Below, one piece after another: positions 28,265 through 37,806 of a stretch of 64,000 nucleotides of DNA. Numbering within the stretch: position 1 is the first letter of the stretch; each line of letters begins with the position of its first letter. Both the position numbers and the translations under genes were made by a program. The notes below the pieces were generated by a model, which was given only the letters and a program-made list of their open reading frames with translations, searched no databases and was not told the DNA's origin. Source of the stretch: Bacteroidetes bacterium MED-G17 (GTDB taxonomy: Bacteria > Bacteroidota > Bacteroidia > NS11-12g > UBA9320); contig NTKK01000003.1 of assembly GCA_002457675.1 (NCBI GenBank), positions 1 to 64,000 on the forward strand. Reading direction: 5' to 3'.

Positions 28265-30523
28265 TTATTCTTTGTTGTGTGCATCAACAATAGCCAAGTT
28301 GACCATATTTATAATTTCCCTAACGGAACTACCTATTTGCAAAACGTGAACTGACTTTTTAAATCCCATTAAGATAGGTCCAAGTGCTTCAGTTGGACCA
28401 GTGCTGGAAACCAGTTTATAGGCTACGTTTCCTGCAGAAAGATTTGGAAAGATTAAAGTATTCACGTCTTTACCATTTAGTTTATTAAATGGGAAAATTT
28501 CATCTCTTAAATCTTGGTCTAGAGCGATATTAGCTTGTAGGTCGCCATCAACTATTATTTCAGGATGGTTTTTGTGCAAATAGCTAACCGCCTTCTGCAC
28601 TTTACTTGGGGTTTCTCCTTTTGCTGAGCCAAAATTTGTATAGCTTAGTATAGCGATAACTGGTTGATAGCCTAAACGTTTTACTGTTTTGTGTGTCAAC
28701 AAAGCAATACTTACTAAATCTTGCCAACTCGGATCAATATTTATTGTGGTATCAGCAAAAAATAAAGGGCCGCGTTTGCTGACCATGGCATACATTCCTG
28801 CAACTTTTTCCAATCCTTCTTCTAAACCTGTAAGTTGAAGAGCAGGGCTTACTGCACTTGCATAATTTTTTGTCAAACCAGAAATAACTACATCCACTTC
28901 TTCATTGGCCATCATTGCATTGGCATAATAATTTCGGTGGCGCATAAGTTTTATAGCGTCCGCCAAAGTAATTCCTTTTCTTTTTCTTTTCTGATAGAGT
29001 ATTTCGGCGTATTTGGTTCTTTTTTCAATTTCTTTTAAAGGATCAATTATCAGAACATAAGGCATTTCTAACTTTAATTCTTCGAGTAAATTTTCGATCC
29101 GCTGTTTCTTGCCTAAAAATATCGGTTCCACACTTCCTTGTGCCATCATTTCTGCCGCTGCTTGCAAAATGCTTGGATGATCTCCCTCACAAAATACAAC
29201 CCGCTTGGGATGCTTCTTGGCTATGGTGCTTATTTTTTGGATAAATTTATTGTCTAAGCCCATTCTTTTGCGCAAATCTGTTTTGTATTTATCCCAATCA
29301 TCAATCTTTATTCGAGCCAATCCTGTGTCCATTGCTGCTTTTGCTACAGCAGGAGCAACAGCAGTAATAAGTCTTGGGTCTATAGGTTTGGGGATTAAAT
29401 ACTCTCTTCCAAAACTAAGTTGATTAATTCCATAGGCCTGTGTAACAATTTCAGGAACAGGTTCGTGTGTTAAATTGGCTAAAGCTTGAACAGCTGCAAT
29501 TTTCATAGATTCATTAATCCCTTTGGCTCTTACATCTAATGCCCCACGAAAAATAAATGGAAATCCAAGTACATTATTTACTTGATTAGGGTGGTCAGAT
29601 CTGCCAGTGGCCATGATTATATCGTCACGGGTTTTAATAGCTTTATGATAGTCAATTTCTGGTTCAGGGTTGGCTAAGGCAAAAACAATGGGATTGTTAC
29701 TCATGTTGTGTAACCATTCTGCTTGAAGCACATTGCCTGCGGAAAGTCCCACAAATACATCGGCATCAATCAAAGCCTCTTCTAGTTTTTGTGGATTTTC
29801 ATTCACCGCAAAGAAGGATTTATAGCTATCTAATTTTTTTCTTTTATTGGTTATTAATCCGCTTCTGTCAAGCATCCAAAGTTTTTCTTTTTTAACACCT
29901 AACGACAAAAACAACTTTGCTGAAGCCATTGCAGAGGCACCCGCACCATTCACAATTATTTTTACTTCACTGATATTTTTATTAACCAACTTTAGTGCAT
30001 TTAAAAGTCCAGCTCCTGTAATGATGGCTGTTCCATGCTGATCATCATGCATGATAGGGATTTCGGTTTCAGCTTTCAACCTTTTTTCAATCTCAAAACT
30101 TTCTGGTGCACCAATGTCTTCCAAATTGATACCTCCAAATGTTGGCGCAATTGCTTTTACAGCCTCTACAAAACCATCGATGTCTTTCTTATTTACTTCG
30201 ATATCAAACACATCTATATCTGCAAAAACTTTAAATAAAACACCTTTCCCTTCCATTACGGGTTTTGAAGCTTCCGGGCCAAGATCTCCTAAACCTAGAA
30301 CTGCTGTGCCATTTGAAATAACACCCACCAGATTTCCTTTACTCGTGTACTTGTAAACATCTTCTGGATTTTTTTCAATCTCTAAACAGGGCTCAGCTAC
30401 GCCGGGGGAATAGGCTAGAGATAGGTCTTTTTGTGTTTGTGTAGGTTTCGTGGGAACAACTTCTATCTTTCCTGATTTGCCTCTTGCATGGTAATCTAGA
30501 GCCTCTTTTCTCAACGATGACAT
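28265..30523 (-). CDS. maeB: NADP-dependent malic enzyme with C-terminal phosphate acetyltransferase-like domain
   Basis: VKIIVNGAGASAMASAKLFLSLG, LAYSPGVAEPCLEI; PTA-like C-terminus; start MSSLRKEALDYH at 30523. Confidence 0.93.
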   Translation of the reverse strand: MSSLRKEALDYHARGKSGKIEVVPTKPTQTQKDLSLAYSPGVAEPCLEIEKNPEDVYKYTSKGNLVGVISNGTAVLGLGDLGPEASKPVMEGKGVLFKVFADIDVFDIEVNKKDIDGFVEAVKAIAPTFGGINLEDIGAPESFEIEKRLKAETEIPIMHDDQHGTAIITGAGLLNALKLVNKNISEVKIIVNGAGASAMASAKLFLSLGVKKEKLWMLDRSGLITNKRKKLDSYKSFFAVNENPQKLEEALIDADVFVGLSAGNVLQAEWLHNMSNNPIVFALANPEPEIDYHKAIKTRDDIIMATGRSDHPNQVNNVLGFPFIFRGALDVRAKGINESMKIAAVQALANLTHEPVPEIVTQAYGINQLSFGREYLIPKPIDPRLITAVAPAVAKAAMDTGLARIKIDDWDKYKTDLRKRMGLDNKFIQKISTIAKKHPKRVVFCEGDHPSILQAAAEMMAQGSVEPIFLGKKQRIENLLEELKLEMPYVLIIDPLKEIEKRTKYAEILYQKRKRKGITLADAIKLMRHRNYYANAMMANEEVDVVISGLTKNYASAVSPALQLTGLEEGLEKVAGMYAMVSKRGPLFFADTTINIDPSWQDLVSIALLTHKTVKRLGYQPVIAILSYTNFGSAKGETPSKVQKAVSYLHKNHPEIIVDGDLQANIALDQDLRDEIFPFNKLNGKDVNTLIFPNLSAGNVAYKLVSSTGPTEALGPILMGFKKSVHVLQIGSSVREIINMVNLAIVDAHNKE

Positions 30524-30586
30524 GAGCAACAAATTAAAGGGTTTCTTTGTGAATTTTGTTGTTAGTTTGCTTAAAATAGGAATACG

Positions 30587-31339
30587 ATGAAGAAAATAAT
30601 AGCTACCATAATTTTTTCCCTTCACATTTATTTGCAAGCCCAAATTGTTACCGATCGGCCAGATTTTACAGAATCTGCAATGGCCGTTCCTAAAGGTTCT
30701 TATCAGTTAGAATCGGGTATGGCGAGAACGAGTAGCAATGCTAGAAATACTGGTTTGGATTGGAGTATGCCGAATGTTTTATTGAGAAGAGGTCTTTCAG
30801 ACAAGTTGGAACTTCGCATGTTTCTTGATAACAGTATTTCTAGACAAAATATGGAAATCAATTCAAATATTTCTGGCGTAAATAATTTAGAATTGGGTTT
30901 TAAATATGCGTTTATGGATAACGACAATCCAAATCAATTTGGTATTTTAGGCCACTGGTTTATACCTACAGACGATTTTTCTACAAGCTATTATTATGAT
31001 AATTTTTTGCTTGGCTTTTTAGCGAGTAATACGTTAAGTAAACATTGGTCTGTGGGATACAATTTGGTGTATCAAAAACGAAATTTGTCGGAGGATATTG
31101 GATTTGCAACGGTTTCTTTGGTGGATGCTATTAACGCTAAGTGGTCGTTTTTTACAGAATATAAAGGTGAAATAGATTTCAATTCTTATTGGAAAAGTAG
31201 TATTCATTTAGGATTTACTTACTTGTTAGATGAAAATTTGCAGATTGATTTTTCTTATGCCACCTCATCAGATGAAGTAGGTTTAAGGACAAACTATCTC
31301 AGCTCGGGTGTGAGCTTTCTCATTTTGCCGAAGAAATAA
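30587..31339 (+). CDS. outer-membrane transporter-like protein (MetA-pathway/phenol degradation-like)
   Basis: 250 aa; signal peptide; TDRPDFTESAMAVPKGSYQLESGM; beta-barrel-like alternating pattern. Confidence 0.65.
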   Translation: MKKIIATIIFSLHIYLQAQIVTDRPDFTESAMAVPKGSYQLESGMARTSSNARNTGLDWSMPNVLLRRGLSDKLELRMFLDNSISRQNMEINSNISGVNNLELGFKYAFMDNDNPNQFGILGHWFIPTDDFSTSYYYDNFLLGFLASNTLSKHWSVGYNLVYQKRNLSEDIGFATVSLVDAINAKWSFFTEYKGEIDFNSYWKSSIHLGFTYLLDENLQIDFSYATSSDEVGLRTNYLSSGVSFLILPKK

Positions 31340-32174
31340 AATCGTCTAGAGAAAAAGTTGTGTCTAGGCGAGGCCCTTTGTCCGTATTTTTTGCTTTGCC
31401 ACACACATATAGGGGGTCATGCTCAAAAAATAAGGTCCAGTCTTCTTGAATGGCTTCTTCCAAAAATGATTTACATTCTTTCATTCTTACCAAAGGTCTA
31501 ATGTCGTATCCCATTACATAATTAATTGGGATATGTGCTGATGACGGTATTAGGTCTGCACAAAAAACAAGTGTTTTGTCTTGAAATTTTATTTTTGGTA
31601 AAATCATTTTTTCGGTGTGTCCATCAGCCGTTAAAAAGGAAATATTTTCGGTAAACTTGTTGGTGTCTGAAACAAAATTTAATTGACCGCTTAGCTCTAA
31701 AGGGTGTATATTTTCGTCTAAAAAAGAGGCACCTTCTCTGGGGTTTGAGTGTAAAGCGTGTTCCCAGTGTTTTTGATGAACCCAGTATTTCGCATTTGGG
31801 AAAACAGGTTCAAGGAGGGTTTTTCCAGAATTCCATCGCAAAGCGCCTCCGCAATGATCAAAGTGAAGGTGCGTGAAAATAATATCAGTTATGTCTTTAA
31901 AATCAACACCAATTGCATGTAAACTTTTTTTCAACGAATCATCGCCATGAAGGTAATAGTAGCTAAAAAACTTACTACTTTGTTTATCCCCGATTCCAGT
32001 ATCAATTAATATCCTTTTATTACCGTCTTCCACAAATAGGCAACGCATTGCCCAGGTGCATAGATTGTTTTGATCTGCGGGATTCAGTTTGTTCCAAATT
32101 ACTTTTGGAACGGTTCCAAACATAGCACCTCCGTCTAGTTTGAAATAACCCGTATTAATGCTTTCAAGTTGCAT
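31320..32174 (-). CDS. MBL-fold metallo-hydrolase
   Basis: IIFTHLHFDHCGGAL motif; LTADGHTEKM; FCADLIPSSAH. Confidence 0.9.
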   Translation of the reverse strand: MQLESINTGYFKLDGGAMFGTVPKVIWNKLNPADQNNLCTWAMRCLFVEDGNKRILIDTGIGDKQSSKFFSYYYLHGDDSLKKSLHAIGVDFKDITDIIFTHLHFDHCGGALRWNSGKTLLEPVFPNAKYWVHQKHWEHALHSNPREGASFLDENIHPLELSGQLNFVSDTNKFTENISFLTADGHTEKMILPKIKFQDKTLVFCADLIPSSAHIPINYVMGYDIRPLVRMKECKSFLEEAIQEDWTLFFEHDPLYVCGKAKNTDKGPRLDTTFSLDDFISSAK

Positions 32175-32191
32175 AAACTTCGATTTTTGAT

Positions 32192-33460
32192 TTAGGTAAT
32201 TTCAGTGAAATTTAAATATGAATGAAGAACTTTTGGCAGTTGAATAGATGTTTGGGTTTGGTTGTTTTCAAGTATGGCAGCCACAATTCTAGGGAGCGCA
32301 AGCGCACTTCCATTGAGGGTGTGGGCCAATGATTTATCTCCCAATTCATTGATTCTTAGTTTTAATCTATTTGATTGAAATGTTTCAAAATTACTCACAC
32401 TACTGACCTCAAGCCATCTTTCTTGGGCCGCACTCCAAACTTCCATGTCATATGTCTTAGATGAGGTAAAGCCTAAATCACCCCCACATAGATTCAGCAC
32501 GCGGTATGGTAACTCTAATTTCTGTAAAAGATTTTGCACATAGGAACTCATTTCCTCTAAAGTTTTGTAACTACTCTTTGGGTCCGTAATCTGAACAATC
32601 TCAACTTTATCAAATTGATGTAATCTGTTTAATCCACGGACATCTTTACCGTAGCTACCAGCTTCTCTTCGAAAACATGGGGTATAACCAACATGTTTGA
32701 TTGGTAGATGCTCTTTTTCTACTATGCTGCCTCTATATAAATTGGTTATTGGCACTTCTGCTGTAGGAATTAAAAATAAATCGTCTTCTTGGACATAGTA
32801 CATCTGACCATCTTTATCAGGTAATTGGCCTGTGCCGTAACCACTATTTTGGTTGATTAAAATTGGCGGTTGTACTTCCTGGTAGCCAATATTCTTGGCC
32901 TCGTCAAGAAAAAAATTGATTAGCGCCCGCTGCAATTGAGCGCCTTTTCCCATATAGACAGGAAAACCAGCTCCTGTAATTTTAACGCCTAATTCAAAAT
33001 TTATGAGTTTGTATTTTTCTGCTAACTCCCAATGAGGTAGAATTTTAAAACTAAATGTTGGTTTGCTACTGTGTTCTAATATTATTTGATTTTGCTCAGA
33101 ACTTCGCCCTGAAGGCACAGTTTCATGTGGTGTGTTTGGCACTGAAAACAAAGCAAGTTGGAGTTCCTTATCGATTGACTTAATATCTTCTTCTAAAGAT
33201 TTTATTTGGTTTTTTATGTTGATACTCTTTTCCCTGTATTTGTCTGCTTCATCTTTTTGACCGGTTTTAAAAAGTTGACTCATTTCTTGGGAAATTTTAT
33301 TTACGTTGGCCCGGAGTGTATCCAAATGAACCTGAATTTTCCTTCTTTTTCTATCTAACTCAACAATGGAATTAAGTTGATAGGAAAAATCACCTCCTCG
33401 TTTTTCGAGTTTTTTTTCTAAAAGCATTAAATCTTCTCTTATTTTTCCTAATTCTAACAT
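32192..33460 (-). CDS. serS: seryl-tRNA synthetase
   Basis: N-terminal coiled-coil arm; FRREAGSYGKDVRGLNRLHQFDKVE (motif 2) and LNGSALALPRIVAAILENNQ (motif 3). Confidence 0.97.
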   Translation of the reverse strand: MLELGKIREDLMLLEKKLEKRGGDFSYQLNSIVELDRKRRKIQVHLDTLRANVNKISQEMSQLFKTGQKDEADKYREKSINIKNQIKSLEEDIKSIDKELQLALFSVPNTPHETVPSGRSSEQNQIILEHSSKPTFSFKILPHWELAEKYKLINFELGVKITGAGFPVYMGKGAQLQRALINFFLDEAKNIGYQEVQPPILINQNSGYGTGQLPDKDGQMYYVQEDDLFLIPTAEVPITNLYRGSIVEKEHLPIKHVGYTPCFRREAGSYGKDVRGLNRLHQFDKVEIVQITDPKSSYKTLEEMSSYVQNLLQKLELPYRVLNLCGGDLGFTSSKTYDMEVWSAAQERWLEVSSVSNFETFQSNRLKLRINELGDKSLAHTLNGSALALPRIVAAILENNQTQTSIQLPKVLHSYLNFTEIT

Positions 33461-33541
33461 GGATTGTCTTTAGAGTTATCGCAAAAATCTAATTTAATTT
33501 CATCATAAGAAGTATTTATGGAATTGATTTTTGGAAAGCCT

Positions 33542-33549
33542 TAGATTTG
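33542..33549 (+). promoter_or_regulatory. -7 promoter element TAGATTTG upstream of lpd
   Basis: Exact TAnnTTTG 12 nt before the ATG at 33562. Confidence 0.45.
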
Positions 33550-33561
33550 TTGCAGAATAAA

Positions 33562-34947
33562 ATGAGTTTCGACGTAGTAATAATCGGAAGTGGACCAGGT
33601 GGTTATGTTGCCGCCATCAGGGCTTCACAATTGGGCTTAAAGGTTGCCATTGTTGAGAAAGCAGAGTTAGGTGGTGTATGCTTAAATTGGGGTTGTATTC
33701 CAACCAAGGCATTGTTAAAATCTGCCCAAGTTTATGATTACATCAATCATGCTGCAGATTACGGAATAGAGGTGAAAGAAGCCAAGCATGATTTTGGTAA
33801 GGTAATTAAAAGAAGCCGCGATGTTGCTGGTGGTATGAGCAAAGGTGTACAGTTTTTAATGAAAAAAAATAAAATTCAAATTATTGAAGGTTTTGGGAAA
33901 ATTAAAAGTAAAGGTGTTGTAGAGGTAGATAAAGACGGAAATAAAAAAATAATAGAGGCACAAAACATTATTTTGGCAACTGGTGCACGAGAAAGGGAAT
34001 TGCCTTTTATGAAAATTGATGGTGAAAAGATTGTTGGTTATCATGACGCAATGGTTTTACCAAGCCAACCAAAAAAATTAGTGGTTGTTGGCTCTGGTGC
34101 CATAGGGATGGAATTTGCCTACTTCTATCAAAAAATGGGAACAGAAGTAACAATTATAGAATACCTTGATCGTCTGTTGCCAAATGAAGATGAAGATATT
34201 TCTAAAACCATGTTCAAAATTTACAAGAAATATGGTGTAAATGTAATGACCAATGCAGAGGTTAAAGCTGTTGATAAAAATAGCGATGGTGTTGAAGTAA
34301 GCATAGAAACCAAAAAGGGACAACAGACAATCCAAGCAGATATTGTTTTAAGTGCAGTAGGTGTTCAAACAAATTTGGAGAATTTAGGATTAGAAGAAAT
34401 GGGTATTCAAATGGACAAAGGGAGGATTATAGTAAATCAACATTACCAAACAAATGTGAAAGGTATTTATGCCATTGGAGATATTACACCTGGTCCAGCT
34501 TTGGCTCATGTTGCCTCGGCAGAAGGAATTATTTGTGTTGAGGCCATAGCGGGTAAGAATCCAGAAAGTATGGACTATAACAATATCCCGTCTTGTACCT
34601 ATTGTTTACCTGAAGTAGCATCCGTTGGTTTGACAGAAAAACAGGCTACTGAGCAAGGTTATGAAATAAAAGTTGGTAAATTCCCCTTTTCAGCTAGTGG
34701 AAAGGCAAAAGCCGCAGGCGTATCTGAGGGTTTTGTAAAAGTGATTTTTGACGCCAAATATGGCGAGTGGTTGGGCGCTCATATGATAGGTGCCAATGTA
34801 ACAGAAATGATTGCCGAAGCAGTTACAGCGAGAAAACTCGAGACGACTGGGCATGAAATAATTAAGGCTGTCCATCCTCACCCTACAATGAGCGAAGCAG
34901 TTATGGAAGCCACAGCAGCAGCTTATGACGAGGTAATACATCTATAA
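33562..34947 (+). CDS. lpdA: dihydrolipoyl dehydrogenase
   Basis: VVIIGSGPGGYVAAIRASQLGLKVAIVEKAELGGVCLNWGCIPTKALL; C-terminal HPHPTMSEAVMEA. Confidence 0.97.
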   Translation: MSFDVVIIGSGPGGYVAAIRASQLGLKVAIVEKAELGGVCLNWGCIPTKALLKSAQVYDYINHAADYGIEVKEAKHDFGKVIKRSRDVAGGMSKGVQFLMKKNKIQIIEGFGKIKSKGVVEVDKDGNKKIIEAQNIILATGARERELPFMKIDGEKIVGYHDAMVLPSQPKKLVVVGSGAIGMEFAYFYQKMGTEVTIIEYLDRLLPNEDEDISKTMFKIYKKYGVNVMTNAEVKAVDKNSDGVEVSIETKKGQQTIQADIVLSAVGVQTNLENLGLEEMGIQMDKGRIIVNQHYQTNVKGIYAIGDITPGPALAHVASAEGIICVEAIAGKNPESMDYNNIPSCTYCLPEVASVGLTEKQATEQGYEIKVGKFPFSASGKAKAAGVSEGFVKVIFDAKYGEWLGAHMIGANVTEMIAEAVTARKLETTGHEIIKAVHPHPTMSEAVMEATAAAYDEVIHL

Positions 34948-34951
34948 ATAG

Positions 34952-35593
34952 TTGCTCCGAGTAAAATCCTTTTCATGTAATCCCTTTCAAGAAAACACCT
35001 TCTTGATATACAATGAAATTGGACAAGCAGTTGTAATTGATCCAGGAATGAGTAATGCCTACGAAGAAGATATGTTTTCTAACTTCGTACATGAAAAAAA
35101 CCTCAAATTGACTCAAATGGTAAACACTCACTGCCATATTGATCACATTTTAGGTGTTTCGTATATTCATGAAATTTACGGTTTGTCTTTGTATTTTCAT
35201 CCAAAAGAGCAAGTTATTTGGGATATGGCCATCGCAACTGCCCATATGTATTCATTGCCTTATAATAACCATATTGACGATGTAAAATATATTACTGAAG
35301 AGGAGACGATTCAACTAAGCGGGGAACAACTAGAGATAATATTCACTCCAGGTCATAGCCCAGGTAGTATTAGTTTTTATTGCCCTAAAAATAATTGGGC
35401 TATTGTAGGTGATACTTTATTTAAGCAGAGCATTGGTAGAACAGATTTGCCTATGGGCAATCATATTCAACTGATAAATAGCATAAAAGACCGACTCTTG
35501 TCTCTGCCCATGGAGACTAAAGTCTATTGTGGACATGGAGAATCTACAATTGTTTCAGACGAGAAAAAAAGAAATCCTTACCTTCTGACCTGA
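34952..35593 (+). CDS. MBL-fold hydrolase (glyoxalase II-like)
   Basis: NTHCHIDHILG; FTPGHSPGSISFY; GDTLFKQSIGRTDLPMG; TTG start. Confidence 0.9.
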   Translation: MLRVKSFSCNPFQENTFLIYNEIGQAVVIDPGMSNAYEEDMFSNFVHEKNLKLTQMVNTHCHIDHILGVSYIHEIYGLSLYFHPKEQVIWDMAIATAHMYSLPYNNHIDDVKYITEEETIQLSGEQLEIIFTPGHSPGSISFYCPKNNWAIVGDTLFKQSIGRTDLPMGNHIQLINSIKDRLLSLPMETKVYCGHGESTIVSDEKKRNPYLLT

Positions 35594-35621
35594 AGTTCAT
35601 TTTTTTTGTTACGTTTATTTT

Positions 35622-37688
35622 ATGAAACGAAAAAATTTACTCTTGATGGTAAATATATTTGCCATTTTTACAGTTAATTCTTTAGCTCAGTACTATTATA
35701 TCCCAGAACCAACAGCTGGACAGAATCCAAAAGGTCTGAATACAGATCTTGATTATCCGCCAAATAGCGGCGGTGGTGTTGGATGGAGCACAGTTTTATC
35801 AGGAGCTGGAACAAGTTGGAGCTCTTCACAGACCATACCATTTGGTTTTGAGTTGGACGGCCAGCATTTTACAAGCTTTAAAGTCTCACCTAACGGTATA
35901 GTTACATTTAGTACAGGCGTAAGCAATTTACCAGGCAATACGCCAAAAGCTCTTCCCAGTCCTGAAATACCTGACAACTCACTAACAATGTGGGGAATAA
36001 CTATGGAGGATGGGGATTTTGTACTTACCAAAACATTTGGATCAGCTCCAAATCGTCAGTTTTGGATTCAGTTTAACTCTTGCCATTCCGCAGGAACCAA
36101 GGCAGGGTGGGTATATACCTCAATTGTATTGGAGGAAACCAGCAATAAAGTTCATTTCGTTGACCAAAGACAATTATGTGTTCAAAATAACAATTTATGC
36201 ACAGGATTTGCATCAATTACGATGGGGATACAAATAAACGCAACTACTGCCTATCAAGTAATTGGCAGCCCGGTACCACTTAGATCTACAAATGATTTTA
36301 AACCAGATGACAATGGTTATTATACATTCTTTCCGGGGGTACAACCTCAAAATGATATCAATCTCGTGTCCTTAGACATAGCGGAAGATTTGAAATTAGT
36401 AGATGCCCCATTTTTACTAAAAGGGAAGATTAAAAATTATGGTGCTGATGCGCTAACATCTTTTACATTGAACTATCAGGTAGATGGAGGGCAAATAGTG
36501 GCGCACGCCATTAGTGGAATTAGTGTTCCCAAGTTAGGTGAATATTCATTCACTCATTCAACTCCTTGGAAGCCTACCACCGAAAAAACCTTTGATCTCA
36601 AGATAAGTGTTGCTCAGCCAAATGGTTCTGAAGATCAAGATCTTTCAAATAATAGTGTAGAAAAATCTATAAATGTGTGGGAAAATTTGATAGACCTAAG
36701 AGTATTACACGAAATTTTTACCAGTTCTACCTGTGGGCCATGTAATCCAGGAAATATCAATTATCATGACCAAATTAAGAATTTGGATGCCTCAGAATAT
36801 GTTACCTTAAAATATCAACAGGATTTTCCAGGAACTGGAGATCCTTACGCAACAGAAGAGACAGTTGCTCGCAGAGGTTTTTACTCAATAAATTCTTTTC
36901 CTAGAATGGAAATTGATGGACAATGGGATCAAATTGCGTCACAATTTACGACAGCAATTCATACTGAATATCGAAATAAACCAACCTTTGTCTCTTTAAG
37001 TGGTACATTTGATAGATGGGATCAAGAAGTAGTTATTGAGGCTACTTATGATGCGGTAAGAGAACTTCAAGGAAATTACACCTTGTACGCAGCAGTTTTG
37101 GAAGGGAAAACGCTGCAGAATATAAAATCTAATGGTGAAACTGAATTTACAGAAGTCGTTAAGAAAGTGGTCCCCAATCAAGATGGGACCAAGATTGGGT
37201 CAATAAGTAAAAAATCGCCTCAGACGAATAGCTTAGGAACAGTATTTTTTGGAGAATGGCGATTGCCAGCGGATGGTACTTCTTCTAATAGAATTAATCG
37301 GGATACAGAACATAGCTTCGAAGAATTTGAAGATATGATGGTAGCGCTTTGGATTCAAAATGATCAAACCAAAGAAGTTGTTCAAGCTACTTACGCCACG
37401 GAAATAAACTCACATGTCAATGATTTAGAAAATGAACTTAATTTCATTGTATATCCTAACCCAACAAAGTCAGCTACCAAAGTTGGTGTAAAATCAAAAA
37501 TTAGTGGAGAAGGGAAAATAGAGATTATAAGTGCTTTTGGACAATTGGTTTATGAAGAAAAAATTCTATTGAACGCATCTATTGATAATATTTGGGAAAT
37601 AAACACATCTAAATTTCCTGCGGGCTTGTATTACATAAAAATTAACGTCGATAATCATCAAGGGCTAAAAACCTTGGTAGTTAGGTAA
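35622..37688 (+). CDS. Omp28-related secreted protein with CGPC motif and T9SS C-terminal sorting domain
   Basis: Signal peptide; FTSSTCGPCNPGN (Omp28/Trx-like); C-terminal FIVYPNPT...GLYYIKINVDNHQGLKTLVVR typical of type A T9SS sorting domains. Confidence 0.85.
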   Translation: MKRKNLLLMVNIFAIFTVNSLAQYYYIPEPTAGQNPKGLNTDLDYPPNSGGGVGWSTVLSGAGTSWSSSQTIPFGFELDGQHFTSFKVSPNGIVTFSTGVSNLPGNTPKALPSPEIPDNSLTMWGITMEDGDFVLTKTFGSAPNRQFWIQFNSCHSAGTKAGWVYTSIVLEETSNKVHFVDQRQLCVQNNNLCTGFASITMGIQINATTAYQVIGSPVPLRSTNDFKPDDNGYYTFFPGVQPQNDINLVSLDIAEDLKLVDAPFLLKGKIKNYGADALTSFTLNYQVDGGQIVAHAISGISVPKLGEYSFTHSTPWKPTTEKTFDLKISVAQPNGSEDQDLSNNSVEKSINVWENLIDLRVLHEIFTSSTCGPCNPGNINYHDQIKNLDASEYVTLKYQQDFPGTGDPYATEETVARRGFYSINSFPRMEIDGQWDQIASQFTTAIHTEYRNKPTFVSLSGTFDRWDQEVVIEATYDAVRELQGNYTLYAAVLEGKTLQNIKSNGETEFTEVVKKVVPNQDGTKIGSISKKSPQTNSLGTVFFGEWRLPADGTSSNRINRDTEHSFEEFEDMMVALWIQNDQTKEVVQATYATEINSHVNDLENELNFIVYPNPTKSATKVGVKSKISGEGKIEIISAFGQLVYEEKILLNASIDNIWEINTSKFPAGLYYIKINVDNHQGLKTLVVR

Positions 37689-37712
37689 TAATATTTATTC
37701 TGAATAAGATTG

Positions 37713-37740
37713 AAAAGCCAGAAATTCTGGCTTTTTTTTT
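37713..37740 (+). terminator. Rho-independent terminator
   Basis: AAAAGCCAGAA-A-TTCTGGCTTTT followed by a T-run. Confidence 0.85.
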
Positions 37741-37770
37741 TACAACTTTTTTATAATCAAAATCAAATGA

Positions 37771-37778
37771 TAAATTTG
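37771..37778 (+). promoter_or_regulatory. -7 promoter element TAAATTTG upstream of rpsA
   Basis: Exact TAnnTTTG between the upstream terminator and rpsA. Confidence 0.6.
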
Positions 37779-37788
37779 TCGCCCTTTC

Positions 37789-37796
37789 AAAGGAGG
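37789..37796 (+). promoter_or_regulatory. strong Shine-Dalgarno AAAGGAGG upstream of rpsA
   Basis: Direct read; 10 nt before the TTG at 37807 and 2 nt before the ATG at 37799. Confidence 0.7.
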
Positions 37797-37806
37797 ACAT
37801 GCAATT

